Assembly (NCBI GenBank): GCA_964017145.1 | Contig: CAXHKQ010000078.1 | Coordinates: forward strand, 1 to 27,887 | DNA: 27,887 nt | Source of the DNA: Agrocybe praecox | Taxonomy: Eukaryota > Basidiomycota > Agaricomycetes > Agaricales > Agrocybaceae | Reading direction: 5' to 3' | Part shown: positions 1 through 10,156 of the stretch, one piece after another | Position numbering within the stretch: position 1 is the first letter of the stretch | Layout: every line of letters begins with the position of its first letter | Notes under the pieces: generated by a model | What the model saw: the letters and a program-made list of their open reading frames with translations, nothing else | The model's database searches: none | Told to the model about the DNA's origin: nothing | Program-made: the position numbers and the translations under genes

Positions 1-929
1 AAAGTAGAAATTGTATCATTATGGACCAACGTAGGAAAACGTCTTCAATTTAACTTCTACAATATAGCACGCAGACCAAAACTGTCGTATATTTTTTTGA
101 GCAACTAAAAAATGTCTACAACTCTGCATCTTTAGTTCCACATTTTTATTCGGCCACCCATACATTTCTGTCACAAATTATCGGAACTTGTCATAGAATA
201 AAAGCAAATATTTCGTTGTCTATCAAAAAAATTGTTCGCATGATTCTATTTTCATATTTCTTGCACTTTTATGAACTTTTTGCACTTTTGATGCATGGTA
301 ACTCTGGATCTGTAAACATGAGCCCAACACAATGTCAACATGAATTGTAGCATTTTCAATGAGCTTTTATTTCATATGCTTTTATTTCATGGTCTTCGAA
401 AATTCGAATATGAGATATAGACAATTTTCTGAAAACATGTCGAAAAATACAACATACGCCAATATCGCCGAAGGCCATCCAAAAACCCAATTTTTTTATT
501 TTGAATTCTTGATTAGGAAATAAAAGCACATTAGAAAATTATATACAGAAAGAGGGATTTTTCGGTTGTGGTGCAGTGAAATCTAAAGCTAAATTCGTGT
601 TCGGCATTACATTTCACTACACGAGTGTCCGATTGAAGGGGTTTCTACTCTACGTAGAAAATGTGGTGCTACATACTTTATACTATACATAGATATTTTC
701 CTTTTCATTGCCCACAATTAAACAGTTATCATGGACGAAGAACACTTTTCCATTCCGAGTGCACATTACACATGCGGATCTGCTGAATACAAAAAACCAT
801 GATATATGATTCGTTGGTTGGTTCAAACCTTACTCTTTCGAAAGCAAACTCATCCGCTGCAACTGTTATCTTGGCCGATTGACACGTTTCCATTCCGTTT
901 ATCCCCGACACTGAGACGCATCAAAAATG
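1..929. other. AT-rich non-coding DNA, no gene seen
   Basis: AT-rich sequence with stops in all frames and only short chance open frames. I recognise no protein, RNA gene or terminal repeat here. It probably is intergenic or deep intronic DNA. Confidence 0.5.
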
Positions 930-1350
930 GCTTAAGAATTCGCATCTAACACACGCACACACACATTCGCTTGCTCTCTCGCATGACGATCATCTTCATC
1001 GTCATCGCATGGCAAACGCGCTGCGTTCCGAAGTCTTGTTATCTTTGCAATTGTGTGCCTAAGCACACACACGCACACACGCATACCGAAGCGAGTGAGT
1101 GTGTGTGTGTGTGTCATGCCGCATGATGGGCGACACGTAATCCGGGTGCGCGACAGAAAATCACGCATCTGCAAAGCACGTACACGACACGTTCACGTAC
1201 ACACCGCACCGCAGATTGTCTATTTTCATCAAAATACTCTGTTGCGCTTCGACGGAGTTTGCTTGCTTGCTTGCTTGCTTGCTTGTGTCGTCTAGCAAGC
1301 AAGCGCTCTAGCGTCTCTAGAGGGAATAAACATGCATGCATTGTATTAGG
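930..1350. repeat. CA/GT-rich island with GCTT microsatellite
   Basis: This GC-richer island holds interrupted CA tracts (about 945-965 and 1062-1082), a GT tract (about 1098-1114) and a (GCTT)n run at about 1259-1285. Open frames on both strands across it come from the repeat composition (His/Thr/Val/Cys-rich peptides) and are not genes. Similar islands recur through the first 12 kb and near 18.5 kb. They may be regulatory DNA, but the sequence alone does not show this. Confidence 0.6.
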
Positions 1351-1570
1351 TGTGCGCTCGCAGCTCGCAGTACAGCTGAGGATGTGTGATCACAAAATGT
1401 GATCGATTTTATTGTCGACCAACAGAAAATATCGATTTTTGTTCGATTGACCCTAGCTAATTAATTTGAAACATAGGGTAAAGTTATGCAAGTTTTACAT
1501 CAATACATCAATGGGAGATGATTTGTAGTAGCAAACACACCAAAAACACATAAAGGGCTATATCTTTGGT

Positions 1571-1578
1571 ATTCAAGG
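1571..1578. repeat. Left target-site duplication of hAT-like element
   Basis: The octamer ATTCAAGG directly precedes the left terminal inverted repeat and is repeated exactly after the right terminal repeat at 4137-4144. An 8-bp duplication is the usual footprint of hAT transposases. Confidence 0.85.
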
Positions 1579-4136
1579 CAGTGGCGTAGCCAGGTAGGTG
1601 TTTTCGGGTGTTTAACACCCCCCAGAGCTCCGGGATTTGTTCCCATATTGTGTGAACATTTAAGAATTCAAACATTCGGCATTTTAAAAGTTGTTAATTA
1701 AATTGATATTAGCGACTTCTAAACCATATTTTCTAAGTTTTAACACCCCCCAGACCTTGAACAAATCATGTCTATACTCAAAATATGTATGAATCACAAG
1801 GTTTACAAATAACTCAACCCTCTACCCTCTGGTGCACACGCAAACACCGAAAAAAGCCAAATCGACGATTTGAAGTGTTCCGGTTCGTACATATTAACCT
1901 TATTTAAAAAACATTGTGCTTGTACATGATAGTCAACCCAACCTAATTACTATATTTAATTTTCGTCAAAAAAATAAGCAACTTAAAAATGACTTTAGAC
2001 GAAATCGAGCTGATCGAACTTCAGCCAATGATGTGGGGTCCGTCTGTAGGCGGTCTAGTGCACTAGAATTTCATAAAAACAACATATCTCGGCCCTCGAT
2101 CTATATTATTTCGTTAATTTTTGATAAAACTATGATTTTAAAAAATCATATCAAAGACTATGATTAAACCGTGCATTAGACGGACTACCTTTTTTTCTTT
2201 AAATTCGTATAGAATGACTCGATACACACTTAAAAATCTCGGCCCTTCGGGCCGTTTAAAAGAGTTTATGGTCGTAAAATGCTTTAGGGTTATTCATTGT
2301 TAAAAAAACGTTTCAAATATTTGGAAGCAACGAACTTTTCGTCGAAAAATACATTCAAGAGATCATAGTAATACTATTCTGAATTTAATGTTGAAATCGT
2401 GAATAATACTATTTTTTTGGTTCCCAAGAAATGAAGTGGTGATCCCAATAGTGGCGCAAGTCAAGTTAATCTGCTTTCGAGATATAGGACCGTTTGCGTT
2501 CATGTCTATAATAAACTAACAGAAAAAGTAAGAATTCCAGTTTTTGTGAGAATGGTCACTATGTGTATTCGTTTTGATAACCAAATTAACAAACGAAGAA
2601 AATAGATATATGAAGCTCCCACGACTGTTCGACAACACGTACGCCACATTTGCGCTGAACGAATCTTCATTCCGTTAATCCCAATAGTGGCGTATAGACA
2701 TTCTCACTGATGAAATCCACAATTCCGTTGGGATATTAATATAGATTTTTGTATATGCTTCAAAATTATTATCTGCATCCAATCAGTTTTAATTTTTCGG
2801 TTTTTTTACAGTAAAACCATCGTAAAACGGATTCTAACTTAACCGGAAACCTTGTTCAAGCGGACCTTAAAATTCATGAAATATTGATAGAAATGAAATA
2901 TACGCATGAAAATAGATCATCCTGCAAAAAAAACCTTTCAAAAAGGTTCAATCATACGTCGGTGGAAGTAGGCATGAAAGTGCATGTTAACGCTATCTTC
3001 ATTTCCCCAATAGTGGCGTATAGACATTTTCACTGAAAGAAACCACAATTCTATTGCGATATCGATATTTATTTTCGAATGTGTATCAAAATACCTATCT
3101 ACAGGCAATCGGTTTCATTCCTATGTTTTTCGTATGAAAAACAAAAGATTGTAACTGATCGAATGTAGATAATAATTTTGATACACATTCGAATATAAAT
3201 CACGATACTGCAATATAATTGTGGTTTCGGATTATTGGAATGGAGATAGCGTTTACATGCACTTTCATGCTATCTTTCACCGACGTAGGGGTGAACTTTT
3301 TTGAACGGTTTGTTTTGCAGGATGACCTATTTTTATGCGTGTATTTCATTTCTAACAATATTTCATGAGTTTTGAGGCCCGCTTAAGCAAGGTTTCCTGT
3401 TGAGTTAGAATCCGTTTACGAAGGTTCTACTGTAAAAAAAAAAAAATTAAAACTGATTGAATGTAGCTCATAATTTTGAAGCACATACAATAATCTATAT
3501 TAATATCTCGACGGAATTGTGGATTCCATCAGTGAGAATGTCTATACGCCACTATTGGGATCAACGGAATGACGATAGCGTTCACGTGCACTTTCATGCT
3601 ACCTTCCTCCGACGTGTGGGTGAACATTTTAGAACGGATTTTTTGGCAGGGTCACATATTTTTATGCGTATAATTCATTTCTATCAATATATCATTTATT
3701 TTCCGGCCCGTTTGAGAAAGGTTTCCGGTTCAGTTAGGTTCCGTTTTACAATGGTTTTACTGTGGAAATTACAAAACAGAAATATTGATTGAATGTAGAT
3801 AATGATTTTGGAACATATACAAAAATCAATATCAATATCACAACGGATTTGTGGCTTTGGTCGCTGAGAATGTCTATACGCCACTATTGGGGTAAACGAA
3901 ATGGAGATAGCGTTTACATGCACTTTTGTGCTACCTTCCACCATCGTATGGATACACTTTTTTGAACGGTTTTTTGTGCAGAGTGACATATTTTTATGCG
4001 TATATTTCATTTCTATATATATCTCGAATTTGCCGAAAATGTCTATACGCCACTATTGGGATCACCACTTCAAATGATGATTTCACTCGAAAAATCCAAT
4101 AACACCCCCCAGAGCAAAAAGCTGGCTACGCCACTG
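1579..4136. mobile_element. Non-autonomous hAT-like DNA transposon (2.56 kb) with nested insertion
   Basis: The element starts with CAGTGGCGTAGCCAG (1579-1593) and ends with its exact reverse complement (4122-4136). Perfect 8-bp direct repeats ATTCAAGG flank it. CAG...CTG ends with 8-bp duplications are typical of the hAT superfamily. Both subterminal regions carry a TAACACCCCCCAGAG-type motif (about 1613-1627 and 4100-4114), and a third similar motif lies near 1741. No transposase frame is seen, so it needs a transposase in trans. Its centre (2433-4071) is a separate foldback-like element. A decayed relative lies at 10157-10998. The perfect target duplication suggests a fairly recent insertion, although the interior looks old. 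Length, ends and duplication are read directly; the superfamily is inferred from established hAT features. Confidence 0.85.
2433..4071. mobile_element. Foldback-type element of inverted ~330-bp tandem units, nested in the hAT-like element
   Basis: The left end GAAGTGGTGATCCCAATAG is matched by its reverse complement ending at 4071, and AAAT flanks both ends (2429-2432 and 4072-4075). The motif CCCAATAGTGGCG occurs three times on the left arm (2444, 2680, 3006), and its complement occurs three times on the right arm (3547, 3879, 4048). Spacings of about 326-332 bp show a repeated unit, and the outermost copies are closer. The units face each other about an axis near 3133, so the region could fold into one long, imperfect hairpin. 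The right arm has one more unit than the left. No protein is encoded; the 111-codon frame inside it is repeat sequence. Classification beyond foldback or MITE-like is open. Confidence 0.75.
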
Positions 4137-4144
4137 ATTCAAGG
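4137..4144. repeat. Right target-site duplication of hAT-like element
   Basis: ATTCAAGG, identical to 1571-1578, abuts the right terminal inverted repeat. Confidence 0.85.
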
Positions 4145-4197
4145 TCCTACCGGAACCGAATCTATATTGGAAGGAAGCTTTCTATAAAATGCAGTCG

Positions 4198-4795
4198 AAC
4201 ATCCTCATTTTAAAGGCCTAAAATAGCCGATGCAAAACTTGCCGCTCCACCACACATTTTGAGCCACCTCAACTAACTATATTATTTTATTATAAAGAGA
4301 AAGGACACTGTCTCAAAAGTTTTTATAAAGTTTTGTTTACAAACCTTCTTTTTTTATCTACAAAAAGATCGATTGAGAAAAGTATTTTCCGCATCTAAAA
4401 ACAATAACAAATTTCGATTTTTTTTAATGACAGTATTCCTGCACAATTCAATTACCTTTCATTAGAGTATACGTTCATTGTTCTAACTTAAACCAGTGAA
4501 AAGTTATGTTCTATAAGTATGGAGAGTGAAATAATTGTTTTTTCCGGTACAAATGGTTCGTGTTACATGTTTGGTTAGAGGACCATAACATTTCTATAGA
4601 TTGACTTTGAACAATGAGCAAAAACTCGAATGTAATGTTATGAAATTGTGCACAAGTCATCATTCGAAAGATATTACGATAATCCTTGTGTTTTTGTGGT
4701 TGGGTCGACAGTGAAGGCTTCACCATTAGATGAGGTTGAGTCTTCTTTTCTTGTGCCATTGTCCCTTCTCCTATAAAACTGAAAATGAGGATGTT
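4198..4795. mobile_element. Palindromic MITE-like element, ~0.6 kb
   Basis: AACATCCTCATTTT at 4198-4211 is repeated in inverted form at 4782-4795. Inside, a left arm (about 4438-4485, TGCACAATTCAATTACC followed by a CATTGTTCTAA end) resembles the reverse complement of a right arm (about 4605-4655). The whole stretch can therefore fold back on itself. No clear target duplication was found, so the exact ends are tentative. A segment at about 20815-20890 looks related to the inner arm. No coding capacity is seen. Confidence 0.55.
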
Positions 4796-4804
4796 TCAAA
4801 TTAA

Positions 4805-5490
4805 TTAGATTGGCAAGTATTGATCCAAACATTTAGTTTTAGGCGCAAAAATAGAAATACATTTTCCAAATCCAAGAACCAATGCTTCAAATCGCAATGC
4901 ATAAATCGATTTATCGAAATTCTCAACATCTCTATCTCTCACAGCACCGAGGATTGGTCGGTCGATGATAGAGTAGTTTGTGGAATGTGCAATATGTGCA
5001 CGTTCGCCATACACGCACACGAACAAACACACACACACACACACTGGCACATCCGTAATGATTTAACCGACGAGATGCGCTGTCGCTGTCGCATCTATTT
5101 GCCAACAAGATTTTCAATTATACACTTTACGTCCTCGCTGTCGGTTCGGATTGGGATTGGGATAGTGGCGGTGCTCAGCATTATTGTCGACATGTGTGTG
5201 ATGTGTGTGCGCGTGTGCGCGTGCAATGCACAAATGTCAGACATGCGCCGAAATGACTTTATTACCAGTTCCGCGCTCGAGGCGCGCGCAAATCTGTGCA
5301 CAATATCCGCCCTCCCCGAACTCTAATGAACATGCGGGCGGGCTGGTGTGTGTGTGTGTGAGTTTGTACATAACTGCCGTGTAGACTGGAGTGCACCGGT
5401 TCGGCATCAGCCAAAATCTCGGCTCTTTTGACCGGCGGCGATTGCCGGTCGTTGCGCGGTTGCTGCTCGACTCGCGGATTGGTGATTTCA
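4805..5490. repeat. CA/GT-rich GC island
   Basis: The region combines an AC tract (about 5027-5042), GT tracts (about 5191-5212 and 5345-5362) and GC-rich spacers. Overlapping open frames on both strands translate into His/Thr/Cys/Val-rich low-complexity peptides and are rejected as genes. A 7-bp stem GACCGGC/GCCGGTC occurs at 5430-5450. The island could be regulatory, but no specific site can be claimed. Confidence 0.5.
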
Positions 5491-5800
5491 CAGACTTATC
5501 TAAGAATTTTGATAATATTCGAAATATTTTCGAGGCTACACTTTACTTTACAGATATTATAATTCAAATAGTGACACCTGTATAATTTCTCCAACTTAGC
5601 AAGGCTCGTCGCGATAATAGAGTGTTTTGAAATCATAATTTTGTGACACATTGAATTTATTTATGCTCATGTTTGGGTTTCGCGATAACTTTTAACTTTT
5701 TGAATAATCGTTTTTTCGCCAAGAGAAGGACTGACCTTTTTAGAAAACATATTATGCCATTCTCGGGTGATATATCCTCCGATTTACGATATACACCTAA
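5491..5800. other. AT-rich spacer, nothing recognised
   Basis: This is AT-rich sequence between a GC island and the MITE that starts at 5803. No gene, RNA or repeat could be supported. Confidence 0.4.
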
Positions 5801-5802
5801 TA

Positions 5803-6233
5803 AACCTCCTATAACACGGTAGATACGTTCCTGAGGAAACCGTGTTATAGCAAAACCGTGTTCTAAAAGACAAGGAGCCCATACAAAAACAGGCGATACG
5901 TTCCTAGCTGTAAAGGCAGACCCAAAGAACCCTAATAAATGCTTTGATTATGGTGTGAATAAATCCATCAAGTGTTTTATTGCACATTTCTTGTTTATAT
6001 AATCCATTATGATCAATCTTCGATATAGTTGAGTTATTCTTCTTTCGGCAGCATCAAGAAAAAATCGAAATTGTCGAAAAAATTAAAATTGGTTTGTCTA
6101 CGGAAAAACGATGAAAGCTAGAGACAAATACCGTGTTCTAAAAGTGTTCACCGTGTTATACAAGGTTTCAAGGGACTTTTTTAAGGCCGTGTTCTAAAAA
6201 GACGTGTTCTACAAGACCGTGTTATAGGAGGTT
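5803..6233. mobile_element. TA-flanked MITE (431 bp), mariner-like footprint
   Basis: The terminal inverted repeat AACCTCCTATAACACGGT (5803-5820) is perfectly complementary to 6216-6233, and TA dinucleotides flank both ends (5801-5802 and 6234-6235). Several copies of a CCGTGTTCTAAAA/CCGTGTTATA motif lie just inside both ends, as expected for transposase-binding subterminal repeats. It encodes nothing. TA duplications suggest mobilisation by a Tc1/mariner-type transposase, but other TA-targeting families cannot be excluded. Confidence 0.75.
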
Positions 6234-6235
6234 TA

Positions 6236-6900
6236 GGTGTGGTTGGAATTTTTAAAATATTTTTAAAATACTAAATGTAGTTTTGCTGTACTCGATTGCA
6301 TACCTAGGCAAAACATTCGCATGAATTATGTTGAGTCCGCACTAGAGTTTCGAAGAAGGCATTTTAAGGTATTGCCTTCACGTGATAGTTTTTAAAGAGG
6401 TCAGAATTCTCGATACAATACATTAAGATCAACAATATCACAAACAATTTATAGATACGGTTACTATTGTCTAGGCTAACATAAAAATAGTTTTCAACAA
6501 GATATTGGAACAAGGTCTTTCTACGTGATAACTCACAAAACATTGTTAAATATAGGTTTCTAGTTTCTACTCGTTTATTGGCGTATTTAAAAAGTTAGTC
6601 GTAAAGTGTATTTACGATTTGTTGCACAGTTGAAGCTGTTTTTAAATCGATTTGGGACAAGGTGTAGAAGTTAATGAGTGAATGAAGAACCAAAAATACT
6701 AATTTCGGTTTTCCTCAGATTCCTCTCTCAGCCTAGGACCTGGACGAAATTAAGATGATCTCCAGTCGATAAACCACCAGTAGTCTGAATGGGTTGAATA
6801 CTTTCCCAGAGTCTGGCTGGCGCATTTTCGACAATAAAATCAATTCTTCTTCGACGATGATTCGGCGCATAACCTCGCTCGTGAACCTCGTCATGAACTC
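6236..6900. other. AT-rich spacer, nothing recognised
   Basis: Only short chance frames are seen, and no repeat ends or RNA gene were identified. Confidence 0.4.
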
Positions 6901-8180
6901 AGAAATTTCGCTGCGCATTGCACAAAGCTTGTGAGCGCGGTTCGTAATTATGCCGGGTCGAGGCGAGTCCCGGAATCATCGGCGTGCCGCATCCGCATCG
7001 ACGTCTGCACAGCTCAGAGCATCGCATCGCATCCCCCTGCACTCACGTTTTATTCGTCCGCTCTGGATTCGGCTGGCTGGCCCATATATCAGTGTGTACA
7101 TACGACCGAATCGGCGCACATGACAGCACAAAGCACACACATATACATATACATACATACACATACATACGAACTCACCATCCGCACGCCAGCTCACAGA
7201 GCGCAGAAATCACGCCAATATAAGCCGAAACGCGGCGTTCGCCTCTGGGCCATGTTATACAATATATTGCCATGTTTGCCGATGCGATTACGGCCATATG
7301 GGGGCATTCCTCCGACAACGGCGGAGATGGCTGGATGCGGTGAAATTCGGTGCCGACAATGCCCGACGAAGACGAGAAGCGCGCAAGCGCTGTGAGCGTT
7401 GTGAGAAAGATGTGCGTCGATAGCGTTTTTATTCTGTTGCTGCTATTCTTCAAGATTCCACGCGATGCCACCACAATGAATGGAAAAATGCCTGCATTAC
7501 GAAATCCGTTAATTGAGCGCTGTCCTCCGTGTGCATTGAGGCGGGCGGGCGGCGGGCGGGTGTGTGCATTTATGTCTGTGTTTTGTTGTGTATGTAGCAT
7601 AAACATCTACAAAAGCCACGCGCGAATCAATAATAATCTCGAACGCACACACGCACACACGCACTCACTCGCTCGCTGAGCTCTGAGTACATACACCGCG
7701 CGTTTTTGTTTGCGGGTAAATATTTATCACTTACCGCACATACACACCGACACACACACACAAACACTCGTAAAACCTACATTGATACATATACTCTGCA
7801 CAAAAACTATTAGTTTATGCGCATTCGCGCACAGGCCGCGCAAGAGCACACAAACGCACACACACACACACCACACACACACACGCAGGCATGTAGTCAG
7901 TATGTGTGTGTGTGTGTAGGTGTAGGTGTATGTGTGTAGGTGTAGGTGTATGTGTGTCGGTGGTGCGCTCCGTGATAATTTAATCAATCCCGTTCAAATT
8001 GCAAGCGTATACACACATACATACACGCGACGGGCGCACACAAACACAATGGGCGTGCGTGTGTGTCTGTGTGTCTGTGTGTATTGAGCGAACATTCCAG
8101 AGGACGATGTCAACGTGGCGACATCGAGGACGAAGTACATGCGATGCGCAACAAGCTCCTACCTATACGAACGAACTTAT
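6901..8180. repeat. GC-rich island with multiple CA/GT and ACAT microsatellites
   Basis: This contains an ACAT-type run (about 7137-7172), long AC runs (about 7745-7762 and 7855-7884), a GT run (about 7902-7917) and a 20-bp minisatellite (7911-7960). The 154- and 143-codon frames on opposite strands overlap each other, have no recognisable domain and are best explained by composition. The non-repetitive GC-rich blocks (about 6930-7110 and 7200-7420) might be an exon or enhancer, but I cannot support either. Confidence 0.5.
7911..7960. repeat. 20-bp minisatellite, 2.5 copies
   Basis: TGTGTGTAGGTGTAGGTGTA is repeated exactly at 7911-7930 and 7931-7950, followed by a partial copy to 7960. It lies directly beside a GT microsatellite and probably grew out of it. 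Confidence 0.85.
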
Positions 8181-8182
8181 AG

Positions 8183-8732
8183 CAACATACAGTTGCTAGC
8201 AATATGAAGTAACCCTGAAACATGCTGATCTCTGTCATTTGCACAGAATTGTATGTATGTTTGTATGTAAAAATAGTATCAATAGCTCTGCGATGTTTTA
8301 GTTAGAAGTTATATTCTTCAAAAGTCAGGCATCCGAAAACTTCGTTGACCACATAGTTAAAATTTCGAAGAGCTATAAAAAAAATGTATCTCTTTCTAAT
8401 ACAAAAATATGTGGGTCATTTGGAGTATGCTATATTGTGCAAATGTCGTCTGAGTGCCTCACGATCGGAAGGTCCTGGGTTCGAATCCCGGTATGGGTGC
8501 GGGTTTTTTCTTCTAACGATGATCCAAGGAAGGATGTTAAATGTTGCCTAGGGTTGCTCTTTGGAGCGCTGTGCTAACCACATGGTCTCTGGAAAACCCG
8601 AATCGGTTATGAAGCCCTGCTACTCTTCATATACAAAGGAGTATATAAGGGAGGCCAAGACCCGTCGCGGGTTGTAGTGCCAAAGTCCAGCATGCTTCTT
8701 GATAACATCATATTGCTAGCAACTGTATGTTG
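8183..8732. mobile_element. 25-bp-TIR element enclosing a tRNA-type SINE
   Basis: A perfect 25-bp inverted repeat bounds this 550-bp segment. The left copy is 8183-8207, starting CAACATACAG and containing the palindrome TTGCTAGCAA; the right copy is 8708-8732. No target duplication is evident. Inside lies a tRNA-like RNA polymerase III B box, at 8478-8488. The arrangement suggests a SINE inserted into a MITE, or a chimeric element. No protein is encoded. Confidence 0.65.
8430..8695 (+). mobile_element. tRNA-derived SINE (5' part degenerate)
   Basis: GGTTCGAATCC at 8478-8488 is a perfect RNA polymerase III B box. It sits in a T-arm-like stem-loop (CTGGG/CCCGG around TTCGAAT), preceded by an anticodon/variable-loop-like stretch. 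No convincing A box or full cloverleaf is present, and about 200 bp of unrelated GC-moderate sequence follows, ending near a GGGTTGTAGTGCCAAAG motif. That body plan fits a SINE better than a functional tRNA gene. The limits are approximate. Confidence 0.6.
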
Positions 8733-9874
8733 ACACCGCGCTCGCTCGCTCCTCGGCAAAGACGTCACACAAAAACGCCATTGCTGCGAGGCGCGCTGAT
8801 GGCGGTCGCTGGCATGCATGGGGATGGTTTTCAGCTCACATCCATCATCGAACATGCACTAATACAAGGTAACGTGCCCAACATGTGGCAGTCACGCGGA
8901 GAAAACGATGTGTGCCACCAAGTGTGCCCGAGTGTGTTTGAGAACCAGAGGGATGCAAATAATATGTTTAGGGGTGGACGGGGTGGAGTGGGCAGTTCTA
9001 TGTGAATTTGAATATATCTCTGCCGTCGCCGCAGACCGAAATAATTACCAGATACAGAGTAAAAAATATCACAATCTAACAAGCCCAAAAGCTCTTGAAC
9101 AAAAATCTCAATTACAAATAAAATACTGCGCTGCAGTTGACAAACATTCCCAGGATTTAAATATGTATAATTGATTGTTGAAACTCATAGCATTAATTTG
9201 TTCATCTCAATCGTCCTGTTTTCAAGTCGGATGGGGTGAACAACTTCACCCCGCCTTGAATGAGGGTAGTTCCGATCATCGCGAATATTCAAATCACATC
9301 ATCCGGCATTATTCTGGCCAGCGTCTAAACTTCGCAATCCTCCCTCGTCTGCATGTGTTTGCAACCTCGTGAGTATGTGTGTCTTCGCATGCGTGTGTGT
9401 GGGTGCCCTAGCGGAGCGTCACCGCTCGTCCGCCTGCCCGCCAATGGGTCGGTGTTTTGTTTGCATGACATTAAGAAGCAAAGACACCTGCTGGATTTAA
9501 TTTGCTTGCTTTGTACACCGGTCCGTCCGCCGTTCCGGCGAGAGGCGTTTGTTCGTTCGTGTGTGTGTGTGTGTGTGTGTGCGTGTTTGCGAGAGAGTGG
9601 TTTTCCGAGATCCACGACGACGCGTACATGTGTGCGTTCGTTCTAGGATCGCGCTTTTTCCTCGTGTGTGTGCATGTTGACATAATTGTGTGTCGTGTTC
9701 GGTGTATTGCGTTTGTTTGTGTGTGTGTTTGTACGTGATAAGTGGCCGATGTTGACGGAATTTCGGCAACAAACAAACACGACCACAAGCGTCGACGACG
9801 ATGTCGCAGAGACGACTAAAGTCCAATTGAATTTCGACTAATCGTCTGCGATTTCGGTGCGGGTGCGATGCCCA
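8733..9874. repeat. GC-rich/microsatellite island
   Basis: GT tracts at about 9559-9584 and 9717-9730 and GC-rich segments around 8735-8830, 9395-9460 and 9520-9550. An 8-bp stem GGGGTGAA/TTCACCCC with a 4-nt loop lies at 9234-9253. Opposing 90-130-codon frames overlap one another and are rejected. No gene is recognised. Confidence 0.45.
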
Positions 9875-9985
9875 ATTTCTTGTCACGACTCTCGGCACGA
9901 TACTTCTTCATCTACATATTATTCCAACTGACCACTCGAGCGCGTGCGCATAACTACAAAATCATTTCGACCGCTCAACCCATTT
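9875..9985. repeat. Diverged direct repeat, copy 1 (with 11174-11290)
   Basis: ATTTCTTGTCACGACTCTC (9875-9893) recurs exactly at 11174-11192. The following ~90 bp share blocks in the same order: a CGAT-cttc block, a GCGCGNGCGCATAACT-like block, and TTGCGACCGCT/TTCGACCGCT. This looks like an old duplication of about 110 bp. Confidence 0.6.
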
Positions 9986-10156
9986 CCGTTGGAACATATT
10001 TTTTTCGACTCGAGTTTGGGTTCTGTATGGTTATAATTTATTTGAACATGTTTTCCATTTTTCGATGTTTGTTTCCATTTTCCGGTGAATTCACAATCTT
10101 TCGGCTGGGCTGTGTTGGTATTTATTTTTTTCATATGATAAACCTCGTAATTTGGG

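Noticed and set aside
3457..4010. Open frames of 104-111 codons
   Set aside because: They are translations of the foldback repeat units, with homologous sequence on both strands.
6931..7679. Overlapping 109-154-codon frames as genes
   Set aside because: Opposite-strand overlaps in a CA/GT-rich island, with no domain or splice pattern.
8440..8510. Functional tRNA gene
   Set aside because: Good B box but no A box and no full cloverleaf; the downstream body fits a SINE.
9353..9898. Frames of 96-133 codons on both strands
   Set aside because: Composed of GT/CA-run translations (Val-Cys or His-Thr stretches).
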